Source of the DNA: Treponema sp.
Lineage (GTDB): Bacteria; Spirochaetota; Spirochaetia; Treponematales; Breznakiellaceae
Length of the DNA: 6,700 nt
Assembly (NCBI GenBank): GCA_031273185.1
Contig: JAISSG010000058.1
Span: 1 to 6,700, forward strand
Direction of reading: 5' to 3'
Positions 1 through 5,206 of this stretch are shown here, one piece after another. The notes beneath the pieces were generated by a model. It worked only from the letters and a program-made list of their open reading frames with translations. It ran no database searches and had not been told where the DNA came from. Both the position numbers and the translations under genes were made by a program. The first letter of the stretch is position 1, and each line of letters begins with the position of its first letter.

Positions 1-2
1 AA

Positions 3-101
3 AGGAAGCGCCGGGAGCAGGAAAGCGAGCAGGAAAGGAAGCGCCGGGAACAGGAAAGCGAGCAGGAAAGGAAGCGTCGGGAGCAGGAGAGCGAGCAGAA
101 G
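3..101 (+). repeat. Three tandem 33-bp repeats encoding a charged coil
   Basis: Units at 3-35, 36-68 and 69-101 each encode RKRREQESEQE (the last ends in K). The first two differ at a single base (GAG/GAA); the third differs by a few. The unit is 11 residues, a hendecad, compatible with a long alpha-helical coiled coil. The array may continue left of the window. The near identity of DNA, not just protein, points to recent expansion by slippage or unequal recombination. Confidence 0.9.
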
Positions 102-1172
102 TGGGAGCGCCAGCGGGAAGAGACCAACCGGATAATTGGCAAGCTGGGCGGTCGTCTCGGCGATATGGTCGAATGTATGGTGAAGTCCAACTTGACAGAA
201 AAATTCCGCGAGCTTGGCTTTGAGTGTACCAAGGCGTATCCCCATGCCGAAATAAAAGACAGGCAGAACAACATAGTCACCGAAGTTGACATCACCCTTG
301 AAAACGGCGACAAGGCGATAATCGTCGAGGTCAAAAACAAGCTGGAAGCCGAGGACGTTGCCGATCATCTTGAGCGCATGGAAAAAATAAGGGCCTACGC
401 TGACCTGCACGACGACAGGCACACGTATCTGGGCGCAGTCGCGGGAATAGTAATGGCTGATGAAACAAAGCAGTTCGCCCTGTCGAAGGGTTTTTACGTC
501 ATCGAGCCGTCCGGGGACATGTTCGACGTTACCGCCCCCCAGGGCAAAGGCTTGCCAAGGGAATGGCGGTGGAAAGGCGCAGCGAAGGCGGAAGTGCGCG
601 AGGCCCCGCCCGGCTATGCCCCGGGGGAAAAAGAACGCCACAGCAATCAGCGGCAAGAAGACGAATGGCTCAGGCAGGAAAACGAGTGGAGCGAGCAGGA
701 AAGCGAACGGTACTATAAAAAGCTTCAAGAAAAAATGGAACGCGAATTGAACCCCCGTTTTGGGGAGATGGAAGAACATCTGGTCAAGCCGTGCATTATC
801 AGGCGTTTCGAGGAACTTGGGTATAATTTCCACTGCATCAAGCCACAATATACCCTGAATGACGAGCAGCGGAATGAATCGGCATATTTTGACATTGTGC
901 TGGATGGCGACGGCTACGCTATCGCGGTTAAGGTATTTGGCGAACCGGACATGGAGTTCATTGATCGCAGCGTCAGCGAGCTTGCGATTCTGCGCGAAGC
1001 CTGGAACGACGAGTGGAACATCCGGCAAAAAATTCGCGGGGCGGTAGTCGGCGCAAGATTCGGGGCAGAGGAGAAAAAAGCGGCGCTTGAGGCCGGGCTG
1101 TACGTGCTGGTACAGGTCGGCAAAACCCTGAAACTGGAGATACCCGAAGGCTTTGTCCCGAGGGAATGGTAA
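3..1172 (+). CDS. Coiled-coil protein with two tandem PD-(D/E)XK nuclease-like domains (5' end outside window)
   Basis: The frame is open from the left edge, so the true start lies upstream; the first ATG in frame (165) falls just after the coil and is unlikely to be the start. Of 389 visible residues, 1-33 are three charged repeats (RKRREQESEQE). Domain 1 (about residues 63-188) has D96 (in EVDITLENGD), then E109 and K111 (IVEVKNK), the D...ExK core of the PD-(D/E)XK nuclease fold. A second Glu/Gln/Arg-rich coil follows (about 210-250). Domain 2 (about 252-389) repeats the plan, from RFGEMEEHLVK and FEELGY to a shared C-terminal PREW, but has D297, A308 and K310, so the catalytic Glu is lost. 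The set-up resembles coiled-coil families such as DUF3782, recalled rather than searched. Substrate and role are unknown. The domain architecture is well supported; nuclease activity is inferred. Confidence 0.72.
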   Translation, partial: RKRREQESEQERKRREQESEQERKRREQESEQKWERQREETNRIIGKLGGRLGDMVECMVKSNLTEKFRELGFECTKAYPHAEIKDRQNNIVTEVDITLENGDKAIIVEVKNKLEAEDVADHLERMEKIRAYADLHDDRHTYLGAVAGIVMADETKQFALSKGFYVIEPSGDMFDVTAPQGKGLPREWRWKGAAKAEVREAPPGYAPGEKERHSNQRQEDEWLRQENEWSEQESERYYKKLQEKMERELNPRFGEMEEHLVKPCIIRRFEELGYNFHCIKPQYTLNDEQRNESAYFDIVLDGDGYAIAVKVFGEPDMEFIDRSVSELAILREAWNDEWNIRQKIRGAVVGARFGAEEKKAALEAGLYVLVQVGKTLKLEIPEGFVPREW

Positions 1173-1215
1173 AAACAATTCAAAGAAAGCCCAAAATTTT
1201 TAACAGAAGCTGCGC

Positions 1216-2412
1216 TTACACCACGATAATATCCCAGCCCCCGCCGGTCAGGCATTCGCCTCCTTGCTGGCCCACCAGGTAGGTGTCCTCGACCCCCGCC
1301 ATGCCGATTCCCGGAACCGCGCACTTGGGTTCCAGGGCGATAACCATATTTTCTTCCAGGGGATCGCCAAAGCCGCCGGCAATGACAGGGAAATCGTCAA
1401 TGTTGAGCCCCACCCCGTGGCCCAGGAATTTTACCCGGTGGCCGGGATTTACCCCCATGAAACGCTCCATGTCCCCTGCCGGTATGGAGGCCATGATCGT
1501 CTCGTAGATTTTCGACGGTATCTCTCCCGGCTTTATCATTTGTACAAGCCGCTTCTGAATATCGGCGCAGAAACGGTGGGCTTCCAGGAATTTCCCCGGA
1601 ACCTCATCCCCAAAGAAATAAACTTGCGTCTTGTCGCTGTGGTATCCCCGTAACCCGAAGGGGCAGTCCACGAAAACAGGTTCCCCCCTGCGCAGCTTCC
1701 TCCGGGGGTCTCCCGAAAACGGCGCCCAGGGGCCGTTGCCGAGGGAGCCTCCGGGGCCGTCAAACCAGGTGGGGGTGAGGGAATTAGTTCCGAATCCCAC
1801 CTGGCCTATGGTGATGTCGATCTGAAACTGGTGAAAACGCGCTATGCCCTGGAATCCCAGACTGTACATTTCCCGGGTCATCTCCCCAATGAATTCAAGC
1901 TCGGTCATTCCCTCCCTCAGCAGGGCGGGAACCCGTTCCTCCAGGAGTTTTCGGTGTGCCTCGCCGGATTCCCGTATCGCCGCGATTTCGTAGGGGGACT
2001 TTACGCTCCGCACCGTTCGTACCAGCGAATCGAGGAAACCCGCGCCGCTCATGGTGAAGTACCTGGACAGCCGCTCCCGTGTTACCGTCGGCATGGTGTC
2101 CCCTTCGATGTATGTCTCCCCCAGATTGCGCCCTTGCGCCTGGGCCAGGTCCCGGTAGGTGGAGATGCCGACAATTTCCTGCTCCGGCAGGGGGGATTCC
2201 GCCAAAGCCCGTTCCAAACTGCGCCTTACGGCGTAGGTGAATTTTCCGTCCCGCTGGATGATGAGGATTCCGTCCTGTATGGTTCCGGTAAAGTAATACT
2301 GATTCACGTTCTCCATGATTATCGCGGAGTCCCAGCGGGGAAAGCGGTCGTTCATGAGAGTGATAAACCTGCCGCGCCGCTGTAAAAGTTCCTGCAATGT
2401 CAATTCCGTCAT
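1216..2412 (-). CDS. M24 family metallopeptidase (aminopeptidase P / prolidase-like)
   Basis: The 398-residue protein has the two-part layout of M24 peptidases: an N-terminal creatinase/prolidase-type domain (about 10-135) and a C-terminal pita-bread domain (about 140-390). All five dinuclear-metal ligands are visible: D249 (VFVDC), D260 (HSDKTQ), H332 (GHGVGL), E361 (ALEPK) and E375 (GVEDTY). Family members hydrolyse Xaa-Pro bonds in peptides or, in creatinase-like members, other C-N bonds; the sequence does not fix the substrate. It has no signal peptide, so it is likely cytoplasmic. The start is the first ATG after an in-frame TAG at 2418-2416; no convincing Shine-Dalgarno precedes it. It is divergent from the amidohydrolase gene and convergent with the coiled-coil gene. 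Its upstream region carries a G-quadruplex motif. Family call is firm; specificity is not. Confidence 0.9.
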   Translation of the reverse strand: MTELTLQELLQRRGRFITLMNDRFPRWDSAIIMENVNQYYFTGTIQDGILIIQRDGKFTYAVRRSLERALAESPLPEQEIVGISTYRDLAQAQGRNLGETYIEGDTMPTVTRERLSRYFTMSGAGFLDSLVRTVRSVKSPYEIAAIRESGEAHRKLLEERVPALLREGMTELEFIGEMTREMYSLGFQGIARFHQFQIDITIGQVGFGTNSLTPTWFDGPGGSLGNGPWAPFSGDPRRKLRRGEPVFVDCPFGLRGYHSDKTQVYFFGDEVPGKFLEAHRFCADIQKRLVQMIKPGEIPSKIYETIMASIPAGDMERFMGVNPGHRVKFLGHGVGLNIDDFPVIAGGFGDPLEENMVIALEPKCAVPGIGMAGVEDTYLVGQQGGECLTGGGWDIIVV

Positions 2413-2523
2413 TGTCTACAGGCTAACGGAAAATGGAGGTTCTTGCATATCCCATCACCCACTCCCCATTCCCGTCCCCATGCCTTATACTGACAAAGAG
2501 TACAGGCCGCATAAGGGGGCAGG
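2413..2523. promoter_or_regulatory. Divergent spacer between M24 peptidase and amidohydrolase genes
   Basis: This 111-bp spacer must hold the promoters of both divergent genes. On the plus strand TATACT (2486-2491) is a fair -10 box, about 33 bp before the GTG start, but no good -35 sits 16-18 bp upstream; TTGCAT (2443-2448) is too far away. A purine run AAGGGGG (2513-2519) may be the amidohydrolase ribosome binding site, although its spacing to the GTG is short. On the minus strand I see no convincing -35/-10 pair. The central part is strongly strand-asymmetric (C-rich on plus). Confidence 0.4.
2451..2479 (-). other. Putative G-quadruplex motif upstream of the M24 gene
   Basis: Read on the minus strand the region is G4-AC-G3-AAT-G4-AGT-G3-TGAT-G3: five G tracts of three or four with loops of 2, 3, 3 and 4 bases. 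This meets the usual G3+N1-7 rule with one spare tract. It ends 38 bp before the M24 ATG, so it would lie in the mRNA leader if transcription starts upstream of it, or in the promoter if not. On the plus strand the same bases could form an i-motif. Folding and function are inferred. Confidence 0.6.
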
Positions 2524-3840
2524 GTGTACAGCCTCGGCATTGACAATGTTATTATCGTTTCAAAGAATTTTGGCTACGCGCCGTTCAGGGGATCGGTGTG
2601 CCTGCAAGGGGAGCGCATCGCCGAGGTTCGCGGCGGCCCCGTGGCAAGGGGCGAATGCGCCGAATGGATGGGCGGCGGCGGCAAGATACTCATGCCCGGC
2701 CTGGTGAACTGCCACTGCCACGGGGACATGACCCTGGCGCGGGGCCTCGGCGACGACATGACCCTGCTTGAGCAGATCGAGGCGTTCCGTTCCCACAACT
2801 GGTTCTACGAATTCATCACCGACGACGACCGCTACTTCGCCCGCCAGCTTGCCTACTGCGAGGCGCTTCTGGCGGGTACAACTTTTATTTGCGAAAATAT
2901 GTACTGGAGCCTGGGAACCGATTCCGTCCGGGCGATGAACGAGGTTGGCATAAAGGGTGCATTAGTTGAGGACATACGCTTCGATTTTTCAAACTCAGAT
3001 TCGTTTCTTTCGGACGATGCCCTCAATGAATTTTCCGCCGCCTGCCGGGAGGGCGGCCTTGTTCCCGTCATCGGGCTTCCGGCAGAGGAAGATTACGAGA
3101 CAGGCCGCCTGCAAAAAATATTCGAAAAACTTACTAACATTAATGCACTGCAAACCCTCCACCTTGCGGAAAACCAGTGGCGCAGGGACATGATCGTCAA
3201 TAAATACGGCCTTAGCCCGATAGAGTACCTTGCCCGCGAGGGCTTCCTCCACGATCGATTGATAGGCTCCCATGTTGTGTACGCATCGGAAAAAGAGATT
3301 GGTCTGATGAAGGGGGCAGGGGTAAAGATCGCCAACACTCCGTTATGCGAAATGAAGATAGCCGACGGCGTCGCCCCCATTCCCGAAATGGTCAGGCAGG
3401 GACTTGTCGTGGGACTCGGCACGGACGGGGCTTTGTGGAACAACTCCAATGACATTTTCAGGGAGATGAAGGGAATGTCCCTGCTGCACACGATCAGCGG
3501 CGGGATTCGCAGCCTTTCCAAAAAGGACATACTTGACATGGCAACCGTCGGCGGCGCGGCGGTGTTCGGCAGGGAAGGGGACTTTGGCATGATCAAGGAA
3601 GGGATGAAGGCCGACATGATTTTGGTCGATACGGACAAGCCGCATTTACAGCCCCTGCTTTTGGGCGAGCGTGAAAACGTAACGTCGGCGATTATTTTCA
3701 GCGCAACGGGGGCGGACGTGAGTGACGTATTCGTAAACGGCAAAAGGCTGGTCAAAGACGGCGTGCTGACAACTGTGGACGTTCCCGCCCTCTGCGCGAG
3801 GGTGCGCCAGACGGCAGAAAAAATAGCGGGGTTAATGTAA
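2524..3840 (+). CDS. Amidohydrolase, nucleoside (MTA/SAH/adenosine-type) deaminase-like
   Basis: The 438-residue protein is a metal-dependent amidohydrolase of the group containing MtaD/SAH deaminases and TrzN/AtzA-like enzymes. Visible motifs in order: PGLVNCHCHGDMTLARG with H64 and H66 (metal), H213 and E216 (HLAEN), H250 (SHVVYASEKEIGLMK), and D301 (GLGTDGALWNN). A C-terminal beta segment (KADMILVDTDKPH, then DVFVNGKRLVKDG) completes the composite sandwich typical of the family. Expected chemistry is hydrolytic deamination of a nucleoside or heterocyclic base by one divalent metal in the cytoplasm. GTG 2524 is the first start after an in-frame TAA at 2512-2514 and fits the usual family N-terminus. 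It lies 19 bp upstream of a uridine phosphorylase gene, so nucleoside metabolism is likely. Pocket positions differ from MTA/SAH deaminases (NTPLCEMKIADG, W305), so I give no gene symbol. Confidence 0.85.
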   Translation: MYSLGIDNVIIVSKNFGYAPFRGSVCLQGERIAEVRGGPVARGECAEWMGGGGKILMPGLVNCHCHGDMTLARGLGDDMTLLEQIEAFRSHNWFYEFITDDDRYFARQLAYCEALLAGTTFICENMYWSLGTDSVRAMNEVGIKGALVEDIRFDFSNSDSFLSDDALNEFSAACREGGLVPVIGLPAEEDYETGRLQKIFEKLTNINALQTLHLAENQWRRDMIVNKYGLSPIEYLAREGFLHDRLIGSHVVYASEKEIGLMKGAGVKIANTPLCEMKIADGVAPIPEMVRQGLVVGLGTDGALWNNSNDIFREMKGMSLLHTISGGIRSLSKKDILDMATVGGAAVFGREGDFGMIKEGMKADMILVDTDKPHLQPLLLGERENVTSAIIFSATGADVSDVFVNGKRLVKDGVLTTVDVPALCARVRQTAEKIAGLM

Positions 3841-3859
3841 ACTTTATTGGAGGGAGATC

Positions 3860-4708
3860 ATGGCTAAGAAAAATGTCAACAGGGCGGCGGCGCCTAAGGC
3901 TAAGAACGAAGGGGTGTACCATTTGCAGTTGAAGCCGGGGGACGTGCCGGGTTATGTTTTGCTGCCCGGAGCGCCGGAACGTTGCCCGGTTATCGCCAAA
4001 AACTGGGAAACGTCCCGCGAGGTGGCATCCTACCGCGAATACAAAACCGTTGCCGGAACCTACAAGGGCACGCCCATCGCCTGCACCTCCACGGGCATCG
4101 GCGGCGCCAGTTCGGACATCTGCCTCCACGAACTGAACGTCCTGGGCGTGCATACCGGCATCAGGATAGGCAGTACCGGCTGCATCCAGCGCGAATTCGA
4201 TCTTGGCGATCTGATCATCCCCGTAGCCTGCGTTCGCAAGGACGGCACGTCGATAACCTACGTGGAGCCGGAATACCCCGCCTACGCTGATTTTTACGTC
4301 ACGCTTGCCCTCATCGCCGCCTGCGAGCGGCTTGGCTTCCGCTACGGTTTGGGGCTGGGCTACACCGTCGGCTCTTTTTACATCGGGCAGGGCCGCCCGC
4401 TGAACGAGGACGGCGGTGCCTCTGCCCCCAGTTACTGGCCCTCCTTTGCCAACAACATCATCCCCGACCTTGCCGCGGCCAAAGTTACCAACATCGAAAT
4501 GGAAACCTCCGCCCAGTACGTTATCGGCAGGCTGCACGGCATGAGGATGGGCTGCATCCTTTCGGTCATAGCCAACCGCGTGCTTGACCGCTGGGGCGAC
4601 AACGGCGGCGAGGACAAAGCCTGCCTTGCCGCCTGCGAAGCCGTGCGCATTTTGGCCGAGTGGGACAAAACCGGCGAGGTAAACGTCAGCCTGAAAATGA
4701 AAAGGTAA
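3860..4708 (+). CDS. udp: Uridine phosphorylase (nucleoside phosphorylase family)
   Basis: The 282-residue protein fits the PNP/UDP phosphorylase family, which splits nucleosides with phosphate into base and ribose-1-phosphate; it is cytoplasmic, usually a trimer of dimers. After a 17-residue basic N-terminal extension come H21 (GVYHLQL), the phosphate loop PGAPER (37-41), R59 (SYREYKT), STGIGG (77-82), R102 (IRIGSTGCIQ) and E213-M214-E215 (NIEMETS), which binds ribose. FYIGQGR keeps Q177 and R179, matching the Gln and Arg of E. coli Udp that read uracil, so uridine is favoured over purine nucleosides. One oddity is Ala in PGAPER where Asp is usual (PGDPDR in E. coli). GGAGGGAG (3849-3856) is a strong ribosome binding site before the ATG. 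The gene follows the amidohydrolase by 19 bp, so they are probably one operon. Confidence 0.88.
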   Translation: MAKKNVNRAAAPKAKNEGVYHLQLKPGDVPGYVLLPGAPERCPVIAKNWETSREVASYREYKTVAGTYKGTPIACTSTGIGGASSDICLHELNVLGVHTGIRIGSTGCIQREFDLGDLIIPVACVRKDGTSITYVEPEYPAYADFYVTLALIAACERLGFRYGLGLGYTVGSFYIGQGRPLNEDGGASAPSYWPSFANNIIPDLAAAKVTNIEMETSAQYVIGRLHGMRMGCILSVIANRVLDRWGDNGGEDKACLAACEAVRILAEWDKTGEVNVSLKMKR

Positions 4709-4729
4709 AACCTCAATTGAAAAATACCC

Positions 4730-4758
4730 TTGACGAATATTGGTTATTATGGAATAAT
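4730..4758 (+). promoter_or_regulatory. Sigma70-type promoter
   Basis: TTGACG (4730-4735) and AATAAT (4753-4758) each match the consensus at five of six positions and are exactly 17 bp apart. Transcription would begin near 4765, just 22 bp after the phosphorylase stop, and run rightwards. The likely target is the lipoprotein gene, with a leader of roughly 440 nt, or a short RNA within the gap. Confidence 0.55.
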
Positions 4759-4832
4759 TGTCTTATGTTATGGATGGTCGATTGTAGACAAATGCCTCGA
4801 AACCCAGCTATAAAAACCACTATACGTTTGTA

Positions 4833-4844
4833 CCCCCCCCCCCC
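4833..4844. repeat. Homopolymeric tract of 12 C
   Basis: Twelve consecutive C bases lie within an otherwise AT-rich sequence, downstream of the 4730 promoter and about 360 bp before the lipoprotein ATG. Runs this long are prone to slipped-strand length change. In spirochaetes such as Treponema pallidum, poly-G/C runs near genes for surface proteins are known to vary in length. Here the effect is unknown, and the exact length could be a sequencing error. Confidence 0.85.
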
Positions 4845-5162
4845 ATGAATGTGGAAAACACCTATTCTTATATAAAAATCGCGTATTTCTAGCGTTCTTA
4901 TGTCGGGTATTTAAGAAATTTTTATGCAAAATAGCTGAAATTTGGATATTTTTCAAAAAAATTCTGTATAAACCAAAGATTTCTTTAAAAAATCATCCAA
5001 AACCGAGGGTGTTTCAGCAAATTTATCGTTATTCTTGGGTATTTATCAGTAATTTCTTTCTGTTTTGTCAAAATTTTCTGTTTTTTACCAAAAATGATAA
5101 GAGTATTTTGGATAAAATTCAAAAAATCGGGAAAAATTTGCCGTTTTATTTGTTTCCAAGCC

Positions 5163-5180
5163 CAATACAATACAGTATTG
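5163..5180. promoter_or_regulatory. Palindrome upstream of the lipoprotein gene, candidate operator or leader hairpin
   Basis: CAATACAATACAGTATTG contains a perfect palindrome CAATAC-A-GTATTG (5168-5180) preceded by another CAATAC half-site (5163-5168) that can also pair with GTATTG. It ends 14 bp before the ribosome binding site of the lipoprotein gene. It could be a regulator binding site or two alternative small hairpins in the leader. TACAAT (5166-5171) inside it resembles a -10 box, but no -35 lies at the right spacing. Confidence 0.35.
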
Positions 5181-5206
5181 CTGGTGTTTTATAAAAGGAG
5201 AAAAAA

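Larger units (their letters stand above)
4709..5206. other. AT-rich intergenic region (498 bp)
   Basis: The gap between the phosphorylase and lipoprotein genes is much richer in A+T than the genes to its left, with many A and T runs. It holds a good plus-strand promoter (4730-4758), a 12-C tract (4833-4844) and a palindrome near its right end (5168-5180). A 27-codon frame (4765-4848) starts near the predicted transcript start but has no ribosome binding site and no recognisable product. The phrase GGGTATTTA occurs twice (about 4904 and 5037). I found no GC-rich hairpin with a T run that would serve as a terminator for the phosphorylase operon. Other short open frames here look like AT-rich chance. 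Confidence 0.7.

Noticed and set aside
3..101. CRISPR array
   Set aside because: The 33-bp units are contiguous with no spacers and keep one reading frame through into the downstream protein.
1173..1215. Terminator between the convergent coiled-coil and M24 genes
   Set aside because: The 43 bp contain A and T runs but no GC-rich inverted repeat.
914..1324. 136-codon minus-strand open frame
   Set aside because: It overlaps the ends of both the coiled-coil gene and the M24 gene, and its low-complexity, Ser-rich translation matches no family; it is a shadow frame.
1831..2385. 184-codon plus-strand open frame opposite the M24 gene
   Set aside because: The minus-strand M24 ligands are clear; the opposite translation shows no domain.
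3093..3755. 220-codon minus-strand open frame inside the amidohydrolase gene
   Set aside because: The plus-strand gene has all family motifs; the antisense product is Ser/Pro-rich with no recognisable domain.
3752..4537. 261-codon minus-strand open frame over the phosphorylase gene
   Set aside because: Long because of GC-rich codon bias; it is fully antisense to a well-supported enzyme and has no motif of its own.
4709..4730. Terminator after the phosphorylase gene
   Set aside because: No stem of useful length followed by a T run could be found.
5090..5110. CCAAAA/TTTTGG inverted repeat as a hairpin
   Set aside because: Only six mostly A-T pairs in a very AT-rich stretch, expected by chance.
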